64,000 nt of DNA from Adineta ricciae (GCA_905250025.1 CAJNOJ010000060.1:296213-360212); one strand, 5' to 3'; positions 50,296 to 61,136 are shown, counted from the stretch's first letter. Notes: generated by a model from the letters alone, not told the origin. A program made the numbers and translations.

Positions 50296-51177
50296 CTATT
50301 TGCACTGCTCTAATTTTCCTTTGATCTCAACATCCATTGCCGGATCATGATTCGGCGAGTATTCAGCTAGCTTATTTAATGCTAACTGATACTTTTCTTG
50401 CGCTTTATCACGCGTACCAGCTTTGAGCAGAGCGTCACCCCAATCGACATTCGCTCGAGCGACGTCAACGGCGAACTGTGGTAAAAGTTCTCGATCATCA
50501 TCGTTGCAGACAACGCGTATTTTCGAGAAATTCTTCGCCCATTCTTTATGACGTTTGACATCTGCACAGTAAACATATATGGCGTAGACCTGAGGTAGTT
50601 CATGGATTTGTGGTACAAGCTTAGCTCCCAATGAGCCCGATGTGACGAGAAACACTCGTTTATCTTTAGATTTGTTCTGAATAGTGTCGAGACATGAACT
50701 TTCTTGACCATCGCACATCTCCCAATGAAGGGCATTACTAATTTTATAATAAACACCTCGTGTTTCTTCTTGTAAACCATCTAACGTGACGAATTTAAAA
50801 CCAGTAAATTGAGTCAGATCAATCTCTTGCGGAGGTAATGACTTGAATGATTGGCCATTAGCAACAGCTGCTGCTACTGATGTTGTTTGTGGCACAGCAG
50901 CAGGAGTGAATATCGTGTTATTCGTCGTCATTGTGCCCGGCGAAGTTTGCATTCGGTGCACTGGATGATGTCCCATGTTCATGTGATGTGGAGCAGTCAT
51001 TCTTGGCATACGTGGTTGATGCATCGTGTGCATCGGCTGTTGAGGAAATAAACTACCTCCAGCTGCTAAATACGCTAATTGTTGCGGAGATGCGAATGAC
51101 ATCGGCACAGGTTCCGAATGCAAATGGCTGAGTCGAGGACCATGTGGTCGTGGAGGTTGAGGTGGTTGATCAGCCAT
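50296..51177 (-). CDS. Rotifer-type ART/TPR-associated domain protein, copy B
   Basis: An intronless gene of 293 residues, the counterpart of 4127-4999. The folded half is nearly unchanged (DKRVFLVTSGSLGAK, VPQIHELPQVYAIYVYC, KEWAKNFSKIRVVCNDDD, NVDWGDALLKAGTRDKAQEK). The disordered N-terminal half has diverged more, with a three-residue gain in an Ala/Val-rich stretch (TTSVAAAVANGQ here, TAVAAANRQ in copy A). That pattern of change is what purifying selection on the C-terminal domain would give. No enzymatic motif is visible; the function is unknown. Confidence 0.85.
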   Translation of the reverse strand: MADQPPQPPRPHGPRLSHLHSEPVPMSFASPQQLAYLAAGGSLFPQQPMHTMHQPRMPRMTAPHHMNMGHHPVHRMQTSPGTMTTNNTIFTPAAVPQTTSVAAAVANGQSFKSLPPQEIDLTQFTGFKFVTLDGLQEETRGVYYKISNALHWEMCDGQESSCLDTIQNKSKDKRVFLVTSGSLGAKLVPQIHELPQVYAIYVYCADVKRHKEWAKNFSKIRVVCNDDDRELLPQFAVDVARANVDWGDALLKAGTRDKAQEKYQLALNKLAEYSPNHDPAMDVEIKGKLEQCK

Positions 51178-52756
51178 TATTCGCTATAGTCTAGAAGGTA
51201 AAATGAAAGAAACTCTTTTTATTTTTTTTTCATCGAAATCTTTTATTGACAGAAACATGGGCGAGTCACTTGTCATTGGTCGATGCATCAGCTCACTAGG
51301 AAAAAACCAAGTTACCCGTTGAAAGAACGCAAATACGTGCATGACTCTGTTTTTCTTACAAACCAATAGCAAAAAAATACAAAGCATAAACTAGTCATAA
51401 TATAATTCAACGTAAAAATAGTCGATGTTATTTATTTGAGTGAAAAGAATATCGAAAATGCGTGGCTGAGTCATTGTTTGAGTTAAGTCTTCACTCTTTG
51501 CATTTAAATGATTGCGAATATTGCTATTTTCCTCTAACTCGCTGGACTGTTTTTGTCAACCACTTAATATCTAAGCTTTGCCCGCGATGAAGCCATTTTT
51601 TCGCCCACACGCAGAACAATTTCGTGTCCTCAAAAATTCAAAATGTTATCTGTATGAATGACCTTTTTGTTCAAGATAATCAGCAATATAAGTCGAGTTA
51701 AACGTTGTAACAAATCATCGTGATGTTCAAACATTTCTAACATTCTTTCATCATCATCACCTACCCAATATGTGTGTACAGATATATTTCCACAGAATAT
51801 ATGAATTCCATGTATTTAAACAGATCAACTAAATGCGGTACAACTGTTTTCGACATTGGAATCAGATAAAATGAAAAATATTCTTTTTTTTGGATTAGCA
51901 TGAATGTAGTTCATACCGTAAACCTCTTCGTATAATTCCTTTAACATCCGTTGATCAATATCTATAACACTATCGTCAGTTGCATTGTTTAATCGTAAAG
52001 AATTTGAATATTGTTGTCGAATTTTCGCTTTCAAATCTCTGCTAACATTCGGTAAACAAATATGCTGGTCGATTCAAACAGTAATGTAGTCAGAAATCTA
52101 GGCGAAATACCGAGTAAACTGTTATTATCTTCCATCGTGCAATAATGGTATATACTCTACAGGAAGAAATAAAAGAATATTCTTATGAAGATATTTGTTT
52201 GTCTTTCTGTCTATTGCATACGAAGGTAAGCGAAATATTTCACGATATCCAATAGTAACTATCCGGAATACTGCGTATCTTTGTTACAAATCGCACATAC
52301 GAGAGATTGTCGAGTGTTGAAGGAAAGTTTTAGATACTGCAATGATTATAATCTTATCAACCAAATATGTGATTCTGTTAGTAAATTATAAGTGCATTTA
52401 TGTTCTATGAGCCTAGATTGACACGATGACGTAAGTGACTAATAATCATGTTATTGATATTAAATATTATACAACCAGGAAGTTTTATAACCGTATCCAC
52501 GAAGATCAGCGGCATCTATTGAGTTGAAAACAAATAATTCAAAAAAATGTTTATTGAAATGAAATTCAAAATGAAATGTGTTCATGTTTTCATCAGATTG
52601 ATTATTTGAGAAATAAAATAAACTTCCAATAATAAAAATTTCAGATGTAAAATTTTTATTGACTATTTTGTTCTTTATTTCATAGTGTAAACTTTTTTTT
52701 ACATTCTTGTAGAATTTTACTTCACTACACTTCACTCTCGTTCACGTTCACCGACG
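51178..52756. other. Spacer upstream of divergent genes, copy B
   Basis: Counterpart of 5000-6617. It has more indels than the coding parts, including an extra segment near 51590-51620 and a deletion near 52090-52110 relative to copy A. Apart from the decayed gene at 51648-52068 nothing is recognised. Confidence 0.6.
51648..52068 (-). pseudogene. Decayed relative of the rotifer-domain gene, copy B
   Basis: On the minus strand the segment reads HICLPNVSRDLKAKIRQQYS without the two stops found in copy A, continues through DIDQRMLKELYEEVY, and then loses about 30 nt that copy A retains (the CFSTAEG region). Downstream the VPHLVDLFKYM stretch and a DDDERMLEMFEHHDD ... IADYLEQKGHS tail lie in different frames. 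The decay therefore differs between copies: nonsense changes in A, deletion and frameshifts in B. The pyrimidine tract and AG before HICLP suggest the ancestor had introns. Confidence 0.55.
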
Positions 52757-53947
52757 ATGACATCATCTTATCGACGCGATCGTTCGTATTCACCCTACAA
52801 TCATACAAATGACGATGGTGAAAATGGTTGTCGTATTCATGTAGCTGATCTTTCGTCGAACTGCACAAAACGTGACATAGAAAAAGCGTTTAATAAATGG
52901 TCAATTATTGAGGTCTGGCATGCACAAGCTTCGTGTTTTGCTTTTGTTGTACTGCGTCATCGCCAAGATGGGCAACAAGCCATCAGCGAACTTGACGGCC
53001 GGTAGAAGAAAATGATTTTATGCATCCGACAAAGTTATCTTGCGTTGTTTTAGATGCATTGGGGACGCACGTGTTCGAGTGTCCTTAGCTCGACCACGCA
53101 CTCGTGGCCATACGGGAAGAAATTTCGATCCAAATATGTATGTAGAAAGGATAAAACTGGAATGATTGAATTATTCTTTCTAGGCGATGTTATCAATGTG
53201 GATCGCGAGGTCATTTTAGTCGAGACTGTGGTAATGATCAACGTAAACACAAAAGTACAGGTCATAATTATCGGTAAGCATCTATTTCGATAGATTCTGA
53301 AGATTTAAAAGACTAGAGACCTGAATGATATCACATTAGGATTAGCAGTATGTTCCTGACTACGAGAATTACTTGAAAGTATCGACATTTCAGAGACGAC
53401 CAAGGTAAATTCTCGCTTGATTATTCGCTTATTCTATCCTTTTGATAACTTTCAAACGTAATTATGTTTACATGTTATTTGTCTAGATCTCGTTCACATG
53501 ACCGTCGACGCGAACGATCTTACTCACGATCTCGGTATGCTAACAGCGTAGACTTCATGTTCCTCTTCTATCTTCTTACTCTCTCTCTCTTGCAGCTCGC
53601 GAACTCTTCGTGATACTCGTCGATATAGGTAATTTCCACTTGACAGAATTACGACAGCAAATTATTTGTGTTTTTGTTTACCCATTAGTCCTAGGCGAAC
53701 ATCGCCATCGTCTAATTACGAAAGTCGTGCGAATGGACATGGCTATTACACAAGGTAAATAAGATAATTAATAGAAGATCAGTAGTTTTTTCTGAGAAGA
53801 AATAGTGCTTAAATATCTGAGTCGACCTTGAAGTGCGTAGGTTCTTTTGGAAAAAAACCAGTTTAATTTTGCATTCTACTGGCTTCCCAGCAGATTCCAT
53901 ACAAATCTATATAATATTCTCATTTATTTAGCCCACCGCGAACATGA
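52757..53947 (+). CDS. SR-type splicing factor with RRM, CCHC knuckle and RS tail, copy B
   Basis: The intact version has 193 residues in seven exons: 52757-53001, 53054-53137, 53184-53273, 53487-53534, 53596-53628, 53689-53754 and 53932-53947. The RRM covers residues ~22-100 (CRIHVADLSSNCTKRDIEKA; ASCFAFVVLRHRQDG; CIGDARVRVSLARPRTR). The CCHC knuckle CYQCGSRGHFSRDC follows at ~111-124. The tail is basic and RS-rich (RSRSHDRRRERSYSRSR, SRTLRDTRRYR, SPRRTSPSSNYESRANG). This RRM-knuckle-RS layout matches SRSF7. Exon 3 is 90 nt with four As where copy A has three. In the first exon the two copies differ by only a couple of residues. Confidence 0.92.
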
Positions 53948-54242
53948 CTTTCCCAAGTAAATGCTATCTACGGAGAATAATAATAAAAGTTTGTTATTTT
54001 TTCTTCAAACATTTGTCATATATAGATAAACGTGTTAACTCTTTCTTGTTACTCATTTCTATTTCAAGGTTATATTGTATATGAACGTTTTCTCTCTCTC
54101 TCTCTCTTTCTTTCTGTCTACATCTATTCATTCGACTCTGGCTATTTGTTTTCCTTGCCTCTGTTCGATATCTAAATTAAATCTCTTATCAATAACTCTA
54201 CATTCATTTCAGTATTTTGCTTACGTTTATTCTGAGAAAGAA
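53948..54242. other. Spacer between tandem SR-type genes, copy B
   Basis: Counterpart of 7802-8092. A CT dinucleotide run at 54090-54107 replaces the non-repetitive sequence of copy A. From about 54165 to the N at 54459 I see only one difference from copy A. Confidence 0.6.
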
Positions 54243-54458
54243 ATGCCACGATCAAGAAGCGCATCATCCTCTGCCTCGCGACGCTCTCGTTCGCCTCGCT
54301 CCGACCGTGAAAATAGTAGTGAACGACCGAACGAATTTCGTGTACATGTTGCCGAACTAGCTCCTGGTGTCGATGTCAGTGAAATACGTAAACTATTTCA
54401 ACGATTTGGTACGATTCTCGACGTCTGGGTCGCTAGTGCATCATGCTTCGCATTTGTG
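54243..54458 (+). CDS. Second SR-type RRM protein, 5' exon only, copy B
   Basis: Identical to 8093-8308 over all 216 bases: RS-rich leader, RNP2-like RVHVAEL, and the RRM up to ASCFAFV, then the N at 54459. The frame is artificially continued after the N into the fatty acyl-CoA reductase start, so any fusion protein predicted across this point is spurious. The rest of this gene is not present anywhere in the window. Confidence 0.85.
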
Positions 54459-54459
54459 N
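54459..54459. other. Second single unknown base, at the base homologous to 8309
   Basis: The preceding sequence is the same as before 8309; the following sequence is the 5' UTR and start of a fatty acyl-CoA reductase on the plus strand. Two joins at one homologous base with different continuations point to assembly. Confidence 0.9.
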
Positions 54460-54473
54460 CAGATAGACATAGC

Positions 54474-56677
54474 ATGTCAGCAAGCACAGAAACAAGTGAG
54501 ATTGCTGATTTTTACAAAAACAAATCAGTGTTTATCACTGGTGCAACTGGCTTCATTGGAAAACAATTGGTCGAAAAACTAGTTCGATCATGTCCAGGTG
54601 AGAATTATTTGTATTCGCTTTGTCATTGAATATTTCGGCCAATTAAGATGTCGAACATATTTACCTTCTCATAAGACCAAAGCGAGGCCACGATGTCGCT
54701 GATCGTCTCAGAGAATTACTGTCGAGCACGGTAAGCAAACCAGTACCATCAATCTTTGTCGCACTTATACGATTATCTGTAGTTATTTGATCTTGTGCGA
54801 TCGACAAATCCGAATTTCGAACAAAAAATTATCGCTGTGCAGGGTGATATACTCGATCCAAATTTTGGTTTAAATGCATCGGACGAAAGTACACTGATTG
54901 AAAATTGTCATATTGTCTTCCATTCAGCTGCAACTGTCCGTTTTCATGAACCGCTTCGGTATTTTATACACCAGCATTCATTATTGATGAGCCACATTGC
55001 TTTTCTTTCATTTAGCCTGGCGATTCAAATGAATGTTGCATCAGTGAAGAAATTGCTTGTTTTATGTCATAAAATGAAAAAACTACAAGTAAACTTTCGA
55101 TGTATACTTAAGGAAAAGACTTCGTTTTGTTTTGTTTAGTCAGTCGTTCACGTGTCGACAGCTTATGCTAATTGCAATCGTAATGATATAGCCGAAATGG
55201 TATACCCACCACCGATTCAACCATCGAAACTATTAGATGCTAGTGAATGGATGGATGATCAAGTTTTCGATGTTCTAACTACGAAGCTCATTAATGATCG
55301 ACCGAATACATATACATTCACGAAAGCACTTGCTGAATATGTCATATCTCAAGAAGGTAATGATTTACCGTTGGCTATTATACGTCCATCAATTGTTGGA
55401 TCATCATGGCGCGAACCGATGCCGGTAGAATTCTGTTAAAGACTTTTCTGAGTAGCAAACGTTGTGCTTGTTATTTTCAGGGTTGGATTGATAATTATAA
55501 CGGTCCAAGCGGAATGATTGTTGCAGTATGTACCGAACTATTCAGAATGAATGAAACTATCCTTGATTTTTCATTTAGACTAGCAAAGGTATGCTTCGAA
55601 CAATGTTAGGAAGTTTGTCATCTATAGCAGATATCGTTCCTGTCGATGTTTGTGTAAACATGATGATAGCTGTCGGTTGGTATACCGCAATAAAAAAGTA
55701 AATACGGATTGTTTGCGCACCGAATCCTACTTCATATCTAATGCGTGTGTTATTAACCAACAACATTTGAAATTTTATCGGACGACTTTGATGAAAACCT
55801 GATTTTTGTTAGTTCGAAAACTATTCCAGTATATCACTGCTGTACTGGTCATTTGGGTTCATTAACATGGAGTAACATAACGAAAATTGGTCTACGTCAT
55901 CTTGATACCATATGTATGGAGAATGCAATTACATTTCCACATTTAACATTGACTCCTAATCGGTACGAAGAACTTCCGTCGGACTGAACAGCTCATTACT
56001 TTTCTTCTCGTAGATTTCGTTACCATTATCAACGCTTTTCTCAAGAAGTATTTCCAGCATTTTTACTCGACTGTTACATGCGATTAATTGGTCGAAAACC
56101 AATGTAAGAGACTGCGTGATATTCTTTCTGCTAGAATTTCGTCTTTTAGTTTCTTGAGATTATGCGATAAAATCTATAAAAGCGTACGAACGTTGAATTT
56201 CTTTACAATGCGATCGTGGACATTTCCATTGGATAATAGTATTAGTCTCCGAAATGAAATGACTGACACTGACCAAAAGGTGAGCAAAGTGTTTGCAGTG
56301 AAAGGATAATCATCAATGGATGGTTTTCGTATAGACCTTCAATTTTGATGTAAAAGATCTCGATTGGACTCAGTATTGGTACAACTATTGTCTGGGTGCG
56401 AAACAATACCTGCTTCGAGAAGATCTGGCTCATATGTCGAAATGTCGTCAACGAAATCAGCGGTAGGCGATCGTAGTATGGGAATTGCGCCGATTTATTT
56501 GATGTATTTAGATTGAAACGTATACAAAATTTATTATGGTACACGGCTGTTGGATTAATCATCAAAATGATCTTTTTCCGGTCCGTCCGAATTCACCGAA
56601 TGATTTTGATTCCACTTCGTTTTATCTTTTCGATACTTTCAATTATTGCCAAGAAGTTTTCACTGAATACGAAATAA
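54474..56677 (+). CDS. FAR1: Fatty acyl-CoA reductase
   Basis: This is an alcohol-forming fatty acyl-CoA reductase (FAR family, roughly 520 residues), which reduces acyl-CoA to fatty alcohol with NADPH for wax and ether lipids. It has about 11 short exons, the first 54474-54597. The NAD(P)-binding fold opens with [19 protein letters not shown], followed by [56 protein letters not shown], the YxxxK catalytic pair in [13 protein letters not shown], and [15 protein letters not shown]. The C-terminal Sterile/FAR_C domain shows [14 protein letters not shown] and [20 protein letters not shown]. The end is hydrophobic and basic, likely a membrane anchor as in peroxisomal FAR1/2. The start Met is 14 nt after the N, with an AG (CAG) just upstream. 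The gene appears intact. Confidence 0.93.
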
Positions 56678-56827
56678 TGAATGACTGTAATCAATCAGTT
56701 TTTTGCTTTTTCTTATAGAAATATAAACATGACAAAAAAAAGAAGTGACAAATCTAATAGAACAACAAACGCACACATGCAGAAAATCAACTAGGAGATA
56801 TCTACCATAAGAAATCATAATAATCAC

Positions 56828-57416
56828 TTAGTTTTTTTGCAATAAAAACTTGAATTTTTGTTTCATCATCGTTTCCGAGATCGAAAATGAGTTCTCTTGC
56901 TCTGTTTTAAAACAATTCGCTATTAAGTAATTGAAATTTGGACGTGGATGAACGATTTTGAACGATGACAATGATGGTGATGCCATTGATGAAGATAATG
57001 GAACCATACAATCATCGTGTATACTAGGATACGTTGGAGATAATTCGCAAGTGTGACTATCGAATAAGTCTGGTAGGATTTCAGGCACATTAAGATTTCG
57101 TTCTAATGGTACGAGACAATCAATTTTTCGAATAAGATGGTATCGACGTTTCTTGTTCGCGATATGAATCGGTGGAAAGCGTCGTTTAAGTTCAGCGCTT
57201 GTTAAAAGTTTGGGTTGATGAAAAAGTTGAGAAAGACAAGGACTAGCTGATACACCTCGATCATAGGTCGCTGTTCGAGGTGGTGTTGAATAGCCAGCGT
57301 TCGACGGCGTGACTACAATAGAATTTAGATGAACGACTCAACAGTTTTAGGGTGAAATACAAACTGTGAATAGACGATTGCTCGATCTCGGATGATGATT
57401 GAGATAACAATTCCAT
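56828..57416 (-). CDS. Unrecognised small protein (178 aa)
   Basis: Two minus-strand exons (57365-57416 and 56828-57312) join in frame through a GTTTGT donor and a TTGTAG acceptor. The protein is Ser/Pro-rich with a basic middle: ELLSQSSSEIEQSSIH, TPSNAGYSTPPRTATYD, LKRRFPPIHIANKKRRYHLI, then an acidic/serine stretch (CMVPLSSSMASPSLSS) and a Lys-rich end (MMKQKFKFLLQKN). I recognise no family. The TP/SP sites and the KKRR cluster could indicate a nuclear, proline-directed phosphoprotein, which is only a guess. It converges on the FAR gene and diverges from the LUC7L3 cluster. Confidence 0.5.
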
Positions 57417-57551
57417 TTACCAAGATGTTCAAAACGCTTTATCTGATTCTTCTCGTCCAAATTTTCATATAGAAACGTTAGCTGTTAGTTCTTTTTTTCG
57501 TTGTGTTTCCACGTGTTCAATTTGGTGATGATTCATATCATTTTCTAGCAG

Positions 57552-57573
57552 GACAGACAGACAGACAGACAGA
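57552..57573. repeat. GACA tetranucleotide microsatellite
   Basis: About five GACA units in the non-coding spacer between divergent genes. Confidence 0.9.
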
Positions 57574-57784
57574 AGGATGATAAAGATGAAGATCGAATCA
57601 AATAACGAGCATGATTTGTTCAATTTTTGACTCATTCAATGAGCTGTTCAGATGAAACAAATCCAAAATGTCTAGTAACTGCTCTCTACCTTGCAGTCTC
57701 AGTCTTGTAGCTTGTTTTATAAACATTTCCTTGGTGAAGATGGATAGAAAACATTCATTGTATTACAGATGATTTCGATGAACA

Positions 57785-58147
57785 ATGAGAGAAGCAATTA
57801 AGAATTTTTATTGTGCCATCAACTACAAAACGATCGATGATGTTCAGACCTTGTTCCATCTTAGTACTACCGTCGGATTAGGAGCAAACGTAATGTTCAG
57901 TTATAACGAAAGATTGAAACGTATAGACTATAACCTTGTTCTGCTTTCTATAGATAGACGCCATCTGCAGGAAGTTGTTGATTTGCTCTTCTCAACGGAT
58001 GGCTGTCGATGGATGGATGAAAAACTTATTCAACCATCCAAAGTTTTCGTTGTCCTCGTGAAGGAACAGGAAAATAGTAGTAATACTCGATTGAAATTAA
58101 TTCGGTACATTCTGAAGGTGTTGCTCCTGAAACATATAGTTCATTGA
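57785..58147 (+). CDS. Possible small gene or upstream reading frame before LUC7L3 (120 aa)
   Basis: An uninterrupted frame of 120 codons with normal amino-acid composition (IKNFYCAINYKTIDDVQTLF; HLQEVVDLLFSTDGCRWMDE; SKVFVVLVKEQENSSNTRLK). Its TGA overlaps the ATG of LUC7L3 by one base (TGATG at 58145-58149). I recognise no family. It may be a short protein made from the same transcript, an exon of a gene whose other exons I missed, or chance. Composition unlike the low-complexity spacers is the main argument for coding. Confidence 0.4.
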   Translation: MREAIKNFYCAINYKTIDDVQTLFHLSTTVGLGANVMFSYNERLKRIDYNLVLLSIDRRHLQEVVDLLFSTDGCRWMDEKLIQPSKVFVVLVKEQENSSNTRLKLIRYILKVLLLKHIVH

Positions 58148-59591
58148 TGGCTTTAGCTGCACAGCAATCATTATTAGACGAATTGATGGGTAAAGGACGA
58201 AACGCAGGAAAAGGCGAGCATATTCAAAGAAGTCGCTTTGATGACCCCGATGTACCCATTTCTTGTTTGTTTCCTTTCCTCTCACAAGCGTATGTATTCT
58301 TTCAGGTTTGTAAACTGATGCTTGTTGATTACTGTCCACATGAATTATTTATTAATACTCGACAAAATCTCGGTAACTATCGACTAAGCTATTTATAAGT
58401 CAATACTCATCACAAATTTATTTTCTAGGCTTCTGTGATAAAAGTCATGAATCTCATCTGCAGAAAGAGTATTCATTGAAAAATGGTGTTCTCTATAAAT
58501 CACTGGCAAGAATTATGTTTTCTAGATATCAGTCAAGTTCACGTTATCGGAAACTTGGTTATGAAGAAGAATTTGGTATTAAAAGAAAAGATTGTGTTCG
58601 GCTTCCTCAATGTCGCGTTGTCTTTTCAGAAAACTATCTTCAATCGTTGATTGCTGATGTAGAACGACGTATCAAACGAGGACAAGAACGTTTACGTTTA
58701 ACTCAAGGCGAACCAAATAGTGAGAACGATCCATTACGTTTCCGAGTGAATAAAAAAAAAGAGATCTTTTTCCTTCGCATGTTTACCAATCAACTATTTT
58801 CATATTTAGAACGAGCTGATCAGTAAAATCAAAGAAATCAGCGATGAAATCACATCTTACGTGTTAAAATCCGAAGAACTTGGTAATGCTTGTCAGATCG
58901 ATGAAGCACAACACGTGCTAAGTCAATGTGAAGAACTACGAGAACAAAAGAACAGTTTAGAATTGGTAGATTGACATAAATAAATTTGTTCTTAAGCAAA
59001 CTAAAGATTCAAATTTCTTCTAGCAATTAAACGAAGAAATTGCCAGAACAGAATCAAACAAACCGATGGAAGTCTGTAACGTTTGTGGTTCATTTCTGGT
59101 TATTGGAGATATTCAAAGCCGTGTAGATGAGCACAACAGTGGCAAACAGCATGCTGGTTATGCAAAAATCAGAGCAACACTTGAAGCAATCGCTGTGAGT
59201 TAATCTTTAATGTATGCATTTTATCAAGTTTATCAATGTCATTGAAATATGATACGGATCTAAAGTTACATGTTTCATTTCATTGTAGAAACGTAAGTCT
59301 GAAGCGCTTGACAAAGAGCGAACAGAAAGTTCACAAAAGCAAGAAAATTCGAGTCGGAAACGAGTAATGATGTGTTTATCTCCAGGTAATCGTAGTCGAA
59401 TTTTTCTACAATAGAATCGACGTCACTCACCCTCACCGTCGTCTCATCGTCATCATTCTTCGCGGTTGGTTGACAGACTACCTTTGAACTGTACATTAAG
59501 AACTGATTTTTCTAGTGAAAAACCTGCTCATCATTCTCATTATAAACATCGTCGTTCTTCTCCGCTTGATCATCGTCACCATCGACGATAG
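58147..59591 (+). CDS. LUC7L3: LUC7-like U1 snRNP-associated splicing factor (LUC7L3/CROP type)
   Basis: LUC7 proteins bind U1 snRNP and help choose 5' splice sites. About eight exons join in frame. Family hallmarks in order: QSLLDELMGKGRN at the N-terminus, the first zinc finger VCKLMLVDYCPHELFINTR...GFCDKSHE, then SSRYRKLGYEEEFG, YLQSLIADVERRIKRGQERL (LUC7L3 pattern SLLAEVERRIRRGHARL), a coiled coil, and the second zinc finger EVCNVCGSFLVIGD...DEHNSGKQHAGY. The tail is short and RS/His-rich (SRKR, NRRHSPSPSSHRHHSSR, HHRR), much shorter than in vertebrates. A 57-nt intron before YQSSSRYRK is needed to restore the family alignment. It is followed head to tail by PRKAR1 after only 119 nt. Confidence 0.92.
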
Positions 59592-59710
59592 AGCTTCGCA
59601 ACTAGTTTCCGTTGTCTTGTTATCGAACCGATAATTGACATAAATGTCTTTCTATAAGCATTTCTGTGTATTTTAAGATTTGATGAGAAAAATATTCAAT
59701 TGTTTCAGAT

Positions 59711-61136
59711 ATGACTTCATCGTCGACCGATGTCGAATTGTTATTACGGCAATGTGAAGATTACATAAATGATAATGATATTATGAATTTAGTCAAACAA
59801 TGTTTACATAGTTTGTGCATTCAGCAACCAGAGAATCCCGTTCAATTTTTAAAACAATATTTTTCCGGCGAACAGTATGATCAGGTTAGGCATGCGTACG
59901 TGCTTCTCGCTGTAGTCCTAACGTAGACTTGTGAATTCTAGGATCCATCGACGATCGATGGGAATCAAATTCAATATCCGTTACTAGTGAAAAAACGTCG
60001 TGGAGCTGTTTCATCGAAATCTTCATCAGGCATACATGGTGCGATTTCATTTGTTCGAGAAGTTGTACAGAAAGATTACGCTACGATGTGCGCTCTATCG
60101 GAAGCAATTAAAAAGAATATTCTATTCAGGTATCCACATGATCAGTGGGGAAACAGTGGCTTATTCTGTATCTTGTATTCATTAGTCATCTAGATGAAAA
60201 TGAACGTGCACAAATATTCGACGCCATGTTTCCAGAAATTCATCTCGCTGGTGACACGATCATTCAACAGGGTGAAAAAGGTGAAAATTTCTACATTATT
60301 GATAAAGGTGAAGTCAATGTAGGTGAAAGTTTCTGTCGTCAATCGTTATGACCTAGTTTTATTATTTTAGGTTTATATTAATGACGAATTAGTGACGAGT
60401 ATTGGAGAATGTTCAAGTTTTGGTGAACTCGCTCTTATCTATGGTACACCGCGCGCAGCAACAGTGAAAGCCAAAACAGATGTTAAACTTTGGTCTCTAC
60501 TGGGAGAAACATATCGAAGGATATTGATGGATTCCACTTTAAAAAAACGGAAGATGTACGAAGAATTTCTCAGTAAAGTTTCAATACTAGGTAAGATGGC
60601 TATCGAATAAGATATCAACGCTATTGTAACATTCATTAGAAACATTGGACGAATGGGAACGTTTAACTGTAGCTGACTCACTCGAACCCATTCAGTTTGA
60701 AGATGGCGACATTGTGGTCAAACAGGGTGATCCTGGTGATGACTTTTTTATCATTGTTGAAGTAAATTTTTCCTCCTGAGTACTATTTAAAATGCATTCA
60801 TTTCAGGGAAACGGTATTGTCTATCAAAAGACATCGGAATCACCTCAAGCTGTTGAAGTTGACACACTTGGTCCCGGAAATTATTTTGGTGAAATCGCAT
60901 TGCTTTGCAATCGTCCGCGTGTTGCTACAGTGGTTGCTAAGGGTACTCTAAAATGTGTGAAAATGGATCGCGCGCGCTTCGAACGTGTACTCGGCCCAAT
61001 CCAAGATATTTTGAAACGAAATATTCCACGTTATAATTCAGTTATACGTCTTGATCAATTACGAGCGGCAGCAGCAACTGCCGCTACTCCGACAATCTCA
61101 GATAATAATCCCAATAATGACGAATCTTCTCAATAG
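59711..61136 (+). CDS. PRKAR1: cAMP-dependent protein kinase type I regulatory subunit
   Basis: This is the regulatory subunit of PKA. The N-terminal docking/dimerisation region ([29 protein letters not shown]) is followed by [11 protein letters not shown], a type I pseudosubstrate with Ala at the phospho-acceptor position, which separates it from type II subunits. Two cyclic-nucleotide-binding domains follow, each with a phosphate-binding cassette: [16 protein letters not shown] and [16 protein letters not shown], with the Glu and Arg that bind cAMP in place. The hinge ([17 protein letters not shown] / [13 protein letters not shown]) and the C-terminal helix ([17 protein letters not shown]) are present. 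The tail is Ala/Asn-rich. The ATG lies 3 nt after a TTTCAG acceptor, so the start exon is either trans-spliced or preceded by a 5' UTR intron. PCCB starts 316 nt downstream. Confidence 0.94.

Larger units (their letters stand above)
46162..54458 (+). repeat. Copy B of the ~8.3 kb direct duplication
   Basis: Same content and order as 1-8308, starting inside intron 1 of the TBL1-type gene. The offset is 46161 at the left end and 46150 at the right end, so indels nearly cancel. Homology certainly continues left of 46162, but the partner sequence lies outside the window. Confidence 0.95.

Noticed and set aside
54243..54629. A continuous reading frame that would fuse the SR-type RRM to the fatty acyl-CoA reductase start
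   Set aside because: The frame passes through the N at 54459. The same RRM exon ends at an N in copy A with other sequence after it, and the reductase has its own good start at 54474.
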